NCBI GenBank assembly: GCA_038049695.1
Contig: CP142453.1
Location: 16,000,001-16,064,000, forward strand
DNA from: Cinnamomum chago
Taxonomy: Eukaryota > Streptophyta > Magnoliopsida > Laurales > Lauraceae
Direction: 5' to 3'
DNA: 64,000 nt
Shown: positions 25,529 through 37,069 of the stretch, piece after piece
Position numbering within the stretch: position 1 is the stretch's first letter
Layout of the letters: each line of letters opens with the position of its first letter
Notes under the pieces: model-generated
What the model was told of the DNA's origin: nothing
The model's database searches: none
Seen by the model: the letters and a program-made list of their open reading frames with translations, nothing else
Program-made: the position numbers and the translations under genes

Positions 25529-26323
25529 CAAAAACATCCCACCTGATCAGTGTTTTTTATGACTTAAATTAGTGGCCATAATGGATGCCTGGACTCAGTA
25601 TTAATTTCTCTAATCTACACTGTTACTGAGTTTTTTTGGCTGAAAATTAATTTTGCCAAGGGATTTGAACAGCTTTGTCTGTGTTGGATCAACATCGGGC
25701 TCTTTTTTTTTTCTTCTTAACAGTAACTGATTTTATTAAGAACAAGAAGGACAATGCAGAGGAGAAAGCCTGATAAGGGCTCCGTCAACAGTGAACATAC
25801 CCGGGGGATAGAAAGCCCCGACGACAATAGGAAGATCAAAACGACCTATAAACCTGAAGGCGGGTTCAACCAGATTTTTGACTCTGTACTCTATGTTTTT
25901 CTAATTGAAGGCCACAAGATCAGCTTCTCTGAGCGTTTGAGAAGAGGGAAACTGCCTTCCTTGTAGTAGGTTGTTAAGCTCCTTCAATATTTGAAACCAC
26001 CTCCATGGCACCTCTTTCGTTTTCAAGGCAGAAGCAGAGTCCCGCTTAACCACCAAGGGAAAGAGACAATCGGCAATCACCACTTTTACCCCAGCTAATA
26101 AGGCCAACAGACTATGGAAATGAGAGCTGAGGATCACCCATGGAGTTCCTTATGGGATCACCTATTTTTGCCGTTCTAGATTGCTTCTGGCAGATGCGTC
26201 GAAATTTAAATAATGCTGTCCTTATTTAGGGGACAACCTAAGGAAATCAGTAGGCCTTCTAGTAATATCGTCTTTATAACCTCCACCCAGTTTTGGTTAT
26301 TCTCCTTGGTTGAGATTCCCTAA

Positions 26324-26609
26324 TTTGGGCCCGTTTGGTAAATTTACTAATAAAGTCAAGTTAAGTTAAACATCCCATCAAAAACACTTTTTACAAAAAT
26401 TCCCTTCATCTTTTCCAAAAAAAGTCAAAAAACAACTACATTTACTCACTAAAAGACAAAAAATCTACATTTCCCCATACAAAAAGTAAAAAATATTCCA
26501 TTCCAAACAACTAAAAACAAAATATCATCATAACTTACTTATATTTTATTCATACTTTTCATTTCACTTCACTCCACTTTATTTTAAAAGTAAATTACCA
26601 AACGGGCCC
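26324..26609. mobile_element. PIF/Harbinger-like MITE, unit B only
   Basis: Inserted in the antisense LINE; unit A lacks it (compare 4714-4730). The ends are inverted repeats GGGCCCGTTTGGTAA and TTACCAAACGGGCCC, the style of Tourist/PIF-Harbinger MITEs. TAA on both sides would be the 3-bp target duplication if TTT belongs to the left end; the exact left limit is uncertain by ~3 bases. It has no coding capacity. Confidence 0.72.
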
Positions 26610-27002
26610 TAAAAGTGCTTTGTAACTAGATCCCAAGAAATCACTCTCCAACTGACATTTATTATTAGATCCTTCAGCGAGTTAGACATGATGAACAACA
26701 CTTGCTATTCCTTTCTTTCAATGAAGACCATAAGGCCGCCACAAAGGACGACAACCATAGAGATCTGCACTGTTCTGATGGTAATCAAACCTCCTTGCTG
26801 TATAATGCACCCCTAAAATCTTGGCCAAGTCAAGATGCATGGAACCCATAGAAAGTAGTGCACCAAACCATTCTAGCCATACTGCAGTTAAGACGAAGAT
26901 GGTTTACGGTCTCCTCATTTCTCAAGCATATAGGGCAACTGTTGACAGTGATTCTCTCGTGCACCAGCACAATGGAGCTAGCCATCCCAAAACAACTGGT
27001 TT

Positions 27003-27567
27003 TTGTAGGTGCCTCACTTCCTATTGCTCTTAGGAAAAAGGATCCCTACTGTGGACCCTTTGAGGAGGAGAGGGATGACGATAGTGAATGGATGCCCGAT
27101 GTGCTTGAAGGACGAAGAATCCGTGGACCATCTCTTGCTAAATTGTAAACCAGCTCAAACTATATGGATGGCTATAATAGGAGGGTTTGGTTGCTGTTGG
27201 GCTCTTCCTCATTCTCTCCAAGCTCGGAAGGTTCCAATTGGGGAGCCTAGAGGCAAAGTGATGTGGCGGTTGTCTTTCCTAGAAGTGATCTGGACGATTT
27301 GGAAGGAAAGAAACTCAAGATGTTTTGAAGGAATTGCAGTTAGTGAAAGCAGACTGGTGGAGAAATCGAAGTTTTTGGTAGTTTTTTGGGTGTCTATTCT
27401 CTCTTCTTTTAAGGGGTACTTATTAGATCAAATTGTGTATCATTGGAAAGAGGTGGCCTTTTTCTATGACAGCGCCTTAGTTTGTCCTGTTTTGTTTTCT
27501 TCTGCTTTCAGTACTTCCCTCTTCTACTGTTTGCTCCTTTTAATGAAAGTAACAATTCAAAAAAAAA
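27003..27567 (+). mobile_element. 5'-truncated L1-type LINE, nested (unit B)
   Basis: Counterpart of 5108-5671. Here the C-terminal ORF2 frame is uninterrupted from ~27009 to 27575 (188 codons): zf-RVT finger, WKERNSRCFEG, then a tail through KSFL/WKEVAFFYDSA to the poly(A). The unit A copy has lost one base in this frame, so B is closer to the inserted form. Confidence 0.75.
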
Positions 27568-29456
27568 GTTGCTGATGCTGTTGAGCTCTCGACTGTGCAA
27601 GGATAAACAAATATAAAAGAATTTCACCTCAAACGTCCCAGGAATTGATGCGTTCCAGACTCTGTAGACTTCCAAATAATGGCTTGTAAAGGCTCCTTAA
27701 CACCTGCTATGGTTGTGTAAACTGATCTGTCTCCTCGTCCTTCAAATTTGTTCGGAACCTTGAGTTCCATATCATGTCAAAACCATAGCCTTCCCTAAAG
27801 TTTACTTCTCTAGCCTCTGGAGATTGAGCAGCCCGAAACAATGCATGAAACCAGGTAACTGGGATCTCTTCCCCCACCCACTTACTTATCCTTCCAAGAG
27901 CATTCTATCACCTATACCTAGTCTTAATCTAATGTTTAGAAGATGGGCTTCTCTGACCTTCATTTTCTCCTGAGAGACGGTTGAATTTGACACCCTCATC
28001 TAGTTTATACTAGGCAAATATGACCCGATTCCAAGGACTAGGTAAGTCACTAAATGTCACAGCCACTTTGGCCTAGCAAAGCTTGAATTCTTTGAAGATC
28101 TGATGCCCCAACCATCCTGCTCTCAAGCTTTGCAAACCTCTAAATGGACCAGATTGTTTTTCTTCTTTTTCCTCCATCCCTTGCCATAGGAACTCCTTTT
28201 GTCCTTTCTAACTTCTCGATGGGCACCTGAAAAGGTGAGGTCCTCCCACCTTCATAAAAGGTCGGCTTCTTGCGCAACTTAGATGGGCTCCTATATTTCT
28301 TTCTTTCATTTCGTTTTCTTTCGCCGTAACAGGGATCAGGATTCATTTAATTGACTCGTAGATATGCATATTACATTGTTAATTCAGTAGAATGAATTAT
28401 ATTTATATGCCATTTTCTCTTTTTAATGTTTTTGATATTTTCCTGAGTTTATGCATATTTTTTACTTTTTAAAAAAAACTATTTTCTGAAAGCAACTCTG
28501 AAGTTAAACACTGGAGCAGCTGAAACTTCTCAGGTTGGAGTCAAATCGAAATGCAGTTGAAAACGAAATTAATGACTATGCTTGATACTTGCCAATCCAT
28601 CACTAGATGGTGTGGTTTAAGGATACTCTCTAATCTCCTTAAAAATGTAAAAAAAAAAAAAAAAAGGTTTGAGTTTCAAACTCTTCCTCAGACACTAGAT
28701 ATCAAGTCATGCATTGTCTGTACGAGGAAATTCTGTGGCTCAGAGGTCTTTTTACTAAGTTGAATTATTTGACTCACTATTCAACTTCTTACTTTTAGTT
28801 TCCCGTCCCCTAGTTTCCAACAAAACCAATGCCAAGCTTTAAGCTTTTGACTGTGTTTTAGAGTATTCTTTTTCTAAAGAAAACTGACCATTTACGTGTA
28901 TGCGCTGAGAAACTGATGGTTTCATCATATCAAGGGCTGACTCTGTCTAGACACACCAGGACTCCATCCAGTTGCATGCAACCATGCCAAGTCCAACTTC
29001 GTAGAGACCGAATTTATGGGACTCTTGATGTTTTTAAATCTCTGAACCAACCATCGCCCTATTTCTCTAACCAAGAATGTCCAACCCTCTCCTTTACTAG
29101 GTTACTACTAGGAAAATGCTAAATACGCCCTTTAGAAGATCGTGCTTTCCCAATACAGTATTTACCTTAAAAGAAATAATATAAAGAGGACGATCGAACG
29201 GCTTAAAGATGTAAAATGATTCAGCTGTTCTTTTCTCATGTTTAGTTGTCTATAAAGCCATTTTCTTGCATGTATAATTGTATATAATGCACTCATCCAT
29301 GGATTTTATTTTGGGGATCCTTACAAGAGTGTGACATTTTGTTCTTGGTTATACTTTTTTTTTGGTTTGGTGGTGGTAGTAGGCATAAAGTCTCTATTAG
29401 AAGATTTACTTTGTAGTGCCTATCATTTTAACAGTGTTTGTACAATGTGGATGTAG

Positions 29457-30769
29457 GAAAACCATTTTTCCTTGTTGCAGCGCGAAACTGAAAAACTCCG
29501 TACTGATATAGAAAAGATGCGTAGTGAATTGAGGTCAGTATGTTTTGATCTACCTCTTTTTTTATTTTTTTCCTTATTGGCATCTTGGGGTCCACTTTGG
29601 TCCACCTATCAAGGTAATGTGAAGGTCTTAGATTAAGGTTTCCCCAATACCATCCTGACTGGGAATGAAAATAAAAAATTCTGATCAAGGGCAAATTCGA
29701 ACTATTGTCAGTTTGCAGGATGTAGGTGAGTGTGAGAGATCATTTTTCACCTATGAGCTTCTTGTGGAGCCACATTTGGCCTGTCACCCTTGCCCCCCAA
29801 TTATTGCCAAGTGTGTTCTGATTGTAATTGAAGTTGGACTCACCATTGGATTGATATCTGTTCTTTTAAGATATCTTGAATCCTTTTTCTCCTTGATTGT
29901 CTGGCATCCATTGTGGGCCCCAAGCGTGTGCTCAGGAATTCCACACGATGTGTTTTTCTGGAGATATTTCCCGTATATACATGCGCACACATTATATGGA
30001 ATAGATTAAAATGTTACTCCAAAGCAAATCGTAAAAGCTTCAGTTATTTATTTATTTGACAGATACGAGATTGACAAAGTTACCGCAGGACAGCGCTTGG
30101 ATCTTAATCTTGAAAAAGGGTAAGAAAAACTTCTATAAATGCCCCCGTGCGTGTGACCAGGGTTGGATCCCTGCTCCAATAGAAAGACTTCTGTTAGGGA
30201 CAACAAGATGAAAGGGGGAAAAATCTATTCTCTGAATTCAATTTAATGAAGCTCATTTCCGTAGCAAGTAGCTGTGTTTTCCCTTCTCACCATTGTAGGA
30301 GTTATGAAAAATCCTTTCTAAAATTTTACCTAAATTTTCATGGAGTAAGATTTCCCAAAAAATTCAGGAGAAAACTTTCCCTCCCAAAATGGCGAGGAGC
30401 CGCAAACACAGCCTTTAGCCATGCATGTATAATATGATTTCATCTATTCTTTTTATTTGAACTGTTGAATGCAGACGAATACGTGATGAACTAGCCAATC
30501 AGAGTGCAGAAACCTCCAGCCTAACCAACAAGCTGGATAGGGTGAGTCTTATCATTCATGAAAAATGATTGTGACATGCATTCAGATCTATCATATTTAA
30601 TTTGGGTACTGGATCCTATCTGCAGGAAATCCATGCACTGAGAGCACATCTGGAAGCGGCAAAGTATGACGTGATAAAGTACTGTATAGGTACCCTCGTC
30701 TCCATTTCTGCAGTTGGTCTTGCTATAATCCGCCTCCTTCCATCCCCTGGTTTCCAAGGACAGAGGTGA
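29457..30769 (+). pseudogene. 5'-truncated FMP32-like copy (exons 4-7)
   Basis: Exons 29457-29533, 30063-30119, 30475-30541 and 30626-30769 match exons 4-7 of the complete gene with intact frame, intact GT-AG sites and the same stop codon. Exons 1-3 (presequence and first half of the conserved region) and the promoter were left behind by the duplication breakpoint. Without them no mitochondrial protein is expected. The only change I noticed in exon 5 is silent (TAT to TAC). It could still be spliced to an upstream cryptic exon, but none is evident. Confidence 0.85.
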
Positions 30770-31414
30770 GGGGTCCTATGAGATGAAAATCTCATGCTGT
30801 TGCAGAATGGAGATTCTTTTGTGCAGATTGATAGCTCATGATGGATGCCAACATGTTTTGGATGATATGTAAAAAGAAACATTGTCACTTCAGAAGTGGG
30901 AAGTGATGACTCATTGATTTTAGTATTTTTCATTTTTTTCCTGACTAATATTTGATAGAAATGTAAAGGTATCTACTTGCACTGGGGATGCTTATTGCTT
31001 TGATGAATATTTCCAAGTGCCTAAACTTTCTGTTGTAATAGCCACACCTGCTGACGCATTTCGTCTAATAATTTTCAATTGTTCACTCCCATATGTTTCT
31101 TCTTCTTCTTCTTCCTTTGTGAGTTGCCTCAAGTGATCTTTCTGAAGGATGTGGACAATTATTACAAATACAGATTATGAAATGTTATCAACTTGGGTAT
31201 TCACATAATCCATCCTCTACAATCTCATTTTCAAATGAAATTCCCAAAGTATATTCTCCCACCAGAAGGAATATCTCCTGTTTGGGTAGGTAGGGTCAAG
31301 TACTGCTGAACCCAAGTCCATCCAAATTGTATGTAGGTGAACATAAACCTGAACCTGACCCGGATGAGAGCCAAGCATGCTTGACTGACTCAATATATGG
31401 TGGCTGTGTATTTT

Positions 31415-31557
31415 CAAAAAGTCTACTTGGACAAACTTTTTTGGCCAGAATTTGGCCAACCCATATGGTTTGCATTGAATATCACTATGATATTCAATGC
31501 AAACCATATGGGTTGGCCAAATTCTGGCCAAAAAAGTTTGTCCAAGTAGCATTACTC
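31415..31557. mobile_element. 143-bp hairpin MITE, unit B only
   Basis: Insert flanked by 9-base direct repeats GTGTATTTT (31406-31414 and 31558-31566); unit A has the site once, empty, at ~9540. The core is a perfect inverted repeat: 62-base arms (31423-31484 and 31488-31549) with a 3-base loop, starting CTACTTGGACAAAC. Outer ends CAAAAAGT and CATTACTC are not complementary. An identical copy is at 52557-52699. The 9-bp target duplication suggests mobilisation by a Mutator-like transposase. Confidence 0.93.
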
Positions 31558-32909
31558 GTGTATTTTACTATATTATATAATATGTATTTATCTGTAGGGT
31601 AGTTGGGTGCCTTGGTCAAATCTGGAAAAACTAGAGTCCAATCCCAAACCCGACCTGGATTCCATGTGGGTTTCAAAATCAGCCCCAAGCATAACCTGAC
31701 CCTGAACATGTCCACCTCAAATCTCAGGTATGAGCCTGACACGAACCTGATCCAACACAACGTAGATTTCTCTCGGTTTTGGGCCTTTGGGGATTGGGTT
31801 TGGTCTGACCCAAGTTGCACCCTTAACTAGATGGCGAAAATGTGGAGATACAGGGAAGTGTGTGTGGACTGTGGAGAAAGTACTAGTTTTACTTTTAGAT
31901 GCAAAGTCTTTACAGGAAAGTGGATATATTAAGCGAGTGATCCCATTACCCCTCCTTACAGTTTGTTCAAATGATACTATCCGTTTGTCACCAATCTCTC
32001 AAATGGACAATTAAACCAAATTCATCTTCCAATTTTATTTTTGAGAATCAAGGTTTTCGCAATAAACAGATATGAGTTTTGAAGCAGTAGTGATAACAAT
32101 TCTGATTATTTCACTGCTGATAAGATGATCAGAATAGCTGGTCAGAACAACCACATCTTTCCTTTTAGCTCTGGAGCATTGGTCCTTGTCCTGCATATTT
32201 CGCGCCAGGCCCACACATTCGCAGACTCATCTTGTACGACCATTTGTAATATGATTGATGCTTCATTGTGCCCCTACCATCCACTCAATCGGCGGTGACA
32301 CCATTTTGGTCCAGTTTCTGAATATCTTGGCCTGTAACAAAACAATACATGGCACATCTCGATGGAGTTGATGGGCCTATGTAAATGTAAGGTTTTTGCT
32401 TAAGCCCAGCCCATTCATGTTTAGGCCTGAATGAATTTCATACTGACCAGGTTATAGAAATGGAGTTGTAGGATGGGACCATACCTGTAAGTTTCCAGGT
32501 CAAAACCCTATAGGTATTTAAATGGGGTGTAATCTTTTGTCTTTTGGTTTTGTTCTTTTATTGAATCTTCCCTTTTAACTTTTACCAAAAGAAAAAAAAA
32601 CATAGGTGTCTGACATTTTCTAGAGAAAGGAAAGATAGAGAAAAAGGCATGCTGGAGGGGAGCTCGATAGGGCCATCAAAGGGCCAGAATTGGGCGAGTT
32701 ATAGGGCCCGTAATCAGAATTGGGCCAAAGTAAGCCCATCAAATATAAGGTTTTAACTTCTTTTTTTTTTTTTTTTAATTTGAAGCTTGTTAGCATGCAT
32801 GGCTCAGATCACATAATTTAAAGCCTGTTAAATTAATAGATTAAAATACTTTTGTACTTGTTATCATATTATCATTACATAAACTAACTAAACAAAGTTG
32901 CTATTCTAG

Positions 32910-33039
32910 GGGTGTCAGAGGGTGTTGTTGTGGATAGCAACACCCGTGCACCCTCCAGGGATCTATCCCCGGAGGGACAAGTCTCCGTAAATGTTCCTGG
33001 CCATTGGGCCACCTCAGCAAAAAAAAAAAAAAGAAGCAA
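32910..33039 (+). mobile_element. SINE-like retroposon (unit B)
   Basis: Counterpart of 10903-11029, with the same ATTCTAG flanks (32903-32909, 33040-33046) and a slightly different A-rich tail. Confidence 0.55.
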
Positions 33040-35718
33040 ATTCTAGATTCTTATTGCTGAACAAATTAACCTAAACATTTAATGATCATATTACTTAGTT
33101 TCTTTAGCATCATCTCGGCTCCCTAGTTAGTAGATGATCCAAAAATGATATTAGTTTGATCTTGGTGATTTAAGTATTAGCTATCAAATGCATGGTTCAT
33201 GCCGCATGCTAAAATTATCTTTGGTCCATGTGTCATGATTAGACACACACTTTGATTTCAATAATATAGTAGAAATAATTAACCATAAGGCCTACGCTTA
33301 ATATATATATATTTTGTGAAGGCTGGTTATGTGCTTATCAACATTTAGGCTAGCAGAACTGGTATGGGCCTAATTTTAATGCCCAATCATAAACATGATG
33401 GACAAAAAAAAAAAAATTGCCCTGGCCCAAGCCCGAGCCTGGCCCATTGACACCCTTAGAGCAAGGGTTGCTGGCTTGCCTCTATTGAGTTTTAAATGGG
33501 ATTTTTGTTTTCAGTTTTGGATATTTGTATGTTTCTTGCATCTACTGGGGAAAGACAATCTATTCAATCCACACCTTTCATCTCCTTCCTCATTTGACAT
33601 CCACCGCGTCAAATTTAATTATTTTTGGCTAATGAGGGTGTCCTATGGCATTTGACTCCACTGAACTAATTTTTCTAACGCAGACATGATCTTACAACAC
33701 ATGCACCAGGAAAACCTGTTGAGAGGCATCAAACACAACCACATGGTGAGCAAAGCCACTCCTTATGCCAAGGAACCAACAACCACATTAAACTTTGAGC
33801 ATTGTGGAAGTTGGAATCCACACGCTCAAAAGAACCTGCTTTTATTAGATTTCTACTACTCGAAGAAACTTTGCTTAAAATTAGAGCTTTGAGCTTTCAA
33901 AGTTCCATGAGAAGGTGAGGGGACAGTACATCCCTGATCGTGATACATGCATGATTTTATGGTCCTCCACTTTGTGCACCGTACAATGGCCTGAAGTGAG
34001 CCATCCATCCTAACTACTATCCAAAATAGAGAAAAAAAAAAAAAGAAGCTACTGCCTGCATAGTACATTACCTTCATAATCACTGGGATTTTGTTTTTTT
34101 TTTCAGCCATTGGTGGATTTGACGTCTATCTGCTCAATTTCATTTTCTCCCCACCCACTAAAAGTAGTTGACATCCCCTCCCTTCGGGGCCACCAATGCC
34201 CGCAACCACACAGCTCTAATGTAACTCCAATCCCTTCATTCCATCATTGGTACTTTGTTTTTTTTTTTTGGCCTCGGGTAAGGGAAGGGGACCGAGTGCC
34301 TTCAGTATTTAAATTTAAATTAAGAAAACTGGTACTTTTTTTAATCTTTCTTTTATTTGTATTCCTCTCAGCTTTTAAGGCCTTGTATTAGGGTTCACCA
34401 AATGCATGCCAATCAAAGGAATATGGTAGGATAGAAAGATATGGACCTAAATTTAAAATGGGCCATGTATTATATAAACTCATAATCGTAATCATCTATT
34501 TAAAAGCTTCAAAGCTTCACATGTATATATGGGCTTAAGATAAGAGTGTGCACATATTCTATGTGCCTTTTGATGTACTTTAAGTTGTAAGTTACAATAG
34601 TGAGTAGTTCTACTCTGTATGTCAACCCTCCAATCTTTTAATTTGTGTTTGAGTAAGATAAAGAAAGATGCTTGATAGGAACGCATGGCTTGTTTGATAA
34701 CATCATTATCATATTGTAACTAATGAAGTTACTATTGCACAAGCTATCTGTTTTTACAAGGCAATTAGTCATTTAAAATTGATTAATTTGCTTGATACGA
34801 AAGGAAAATGCTTAGTGTTTGAACCTTTGTTGAATCTATGTCTAACTTGGTTTACACGTTAATTAGGGTTTATGTATTTGAAAGACACTCATCCAATGGC
34901 AAAACCGTGGAGATTTTTTTGGAGGGTGCCATTACAAAAAAAACAACTTCTTGAGTGACCAAGTTACACTATAAAAAATCTCAAAAGCTTTTGCGTATAT
35001 GACTGCACCCTTGTTTTGGCACCTGTCTTAGTTGCTGGTGATTAACAACTGTTTTGTTCTTTGTCAATCAATTCATTAGTTACGTTGGAAACCATTTTGC
35101 TTATTGGTGCAAAAAAAATAAAAAATAAAAAAACCTTTGGAAATTTAACTAGTGCAAGACCCTCTGTCTTTGTTGAAATTCCATAAAACACCTTCGACGC
35201 CTGGCCAATCTATTTCGACGGCTTTTAAGAAAATTCCTACCTGTATTATATAAAAACCCAAAATATTCTTATTTTTTTCTAAAAATGAAAAATCTTTATT
35301 GAAAAAAGCTTTCTGTATTAACTATTTCAATTAACACATGTACCATGTATTTTCAAAATTGCTATTTGACAAAAATCATTTTTTCAATTATAGTAAACAT
35401 AGATCCCCAATAGAGAAATATGACCTTCGATCAAATAGGTTTTCAGAAATCTCAACAAAAAAGGTAGTTTTTCCCTTTCTTTCTTATTCCTTCTTTAACA
35501 TTTATCAATTTCTTAGAGAGTCTTAAAAATAAACAAAAACTACATGCCAAAAGCTCTGATTTAAATAAAGGTTCTGGTGATGGTTTGTGTTCTTCTTCTT
35601 TTTATCAAGTGATGGTCCTATGACAATGATAGTTGTTTTCTTTGCCTTTCATGCCCACACATATGGTGGAACAACTTCACCTTTCTCTCTGTTTTTTATT
35701 GTCGCCCTTAGACTTGAG

Positions 35719-36114
35719 TAGTCCCCCGACTCAATCAAAAGACAAGCCATTTCTTTTTGGTAGAAACCAAATAGGCTTTTGGACTATGATTATTTGAGTG
35801 TAGCCTTTGCCCCGCTATGCTAAGAACACATGTGGCTCATTGTGTGGGCTTAGTTTCTCATTCCCCCACTTAATTAAAAGACAAGCCATTTCTTTTTGGT
35901 AGAAACCAAATAGGCTTTTGGACTATGATTATTTGAGTAAGAACACATGTGGCTCATTGTGTGGGGTTAGTTTCTCAGTCCCCCACTTAATCAAAAGACA
36001 AGCCGTTTCTTTTTGGTACAAACCAAATAGGCTTTTGGACTATGATTATTTGAGTGTAGCCTTTGCCCCCCTATGCTAAGAACACATGTGGCTCATTGTG
36101 TGCGCTTAGTTTCT
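35719..36114. repeat. Three-unit tandem array (unit B)
   Basis: Counterpart of 13728-14120 with the same shortened middle unit. Confidence 0.85.
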
Positions 36115-37069
36115 CAAACCAACTCACTTTTATTAAAGCCCATTTTTTTTGTAAAGCGGGTGCCTCCTCCCCTTTGATAAATTCAAGCCGCTCACACTCA
36201 CCTATGATTTAGGAAGTGACATTATTCACAATTTAACATTGATCCAACTGCTTACCACCATTGGATTTATTGCAAAACCTAAATACATTTAAAGAATTAA
36301 TAAATTCTGAAGTTTTAAACTTGGTTAATGCTAGAATTATCTTATTAAAACTGATATTTGGTGGACCTCATACTCTCAATGCCCCCCATGCATACAACCT
36401 ATATATTCTTAAATTGGATGCATCCCATCATCTCACATAGGACGGAAGCACTTCTTAAGAAGTCTTAAGAACATCGGAGAACAATTTATCATGTGTTTTT
36501 TTTCATATATGTGACCAATTTTAGTATGTGCTTTCTTTTTTCTTTCTTTTGGTAAAAATTTTCAGTTTGTGTTGAAAAATACTTATATTACCTCTACTAA
36601 CCTCGAGGTTTTGATAAAAATGATTAGTTAAATAAATTTAATATGATATCATATCTAATTGGTTGCAAGTTCGAACCCTACGAAGAACGAACTCGGCACC
36701 CAAAAAAAAAAGTCCGAATCGTAAGAAGTGCATCAAACGGATTCCAAATGAGAAAAAAGTATTGAAAAGTATTTTCAACGCCTGTATTAAATACCTTCCA
36801 AGTAATATTTAACAGATGACCCCAATGTGAATGAAGGCAGTGTGGGCGGTGAGTGGTTCCGACTAAATTCAATATTTGTCTCTTTCACTGAGGCTGCATT
36901 GTGCCAGGTGGCTTATGCAAGAACACTATGCGTCTGTACACCACCCCCACCTAGATGTGACAGATGGGCCTGTGGACCCACCTTAGATGTGATGTGGGTG
37001 TGGCCCCCACTTGTTTGGTAGGAGAGAATGATGCGAGAGGATCTCATGCTTACTTAAGCAGGCCCAATA

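Larger units (their letters stand above)
25690..28230 (-). mobile_element. L1-type LINE remnant, antisense (unit B)
   Basis: Counterpart of 4090-6320, with poly(T) start near 25700. It is split by the Harbinger-like MITE (26324-26609) and by the sense LINE (27003-27567). Decayed. Confidence 0.73.
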
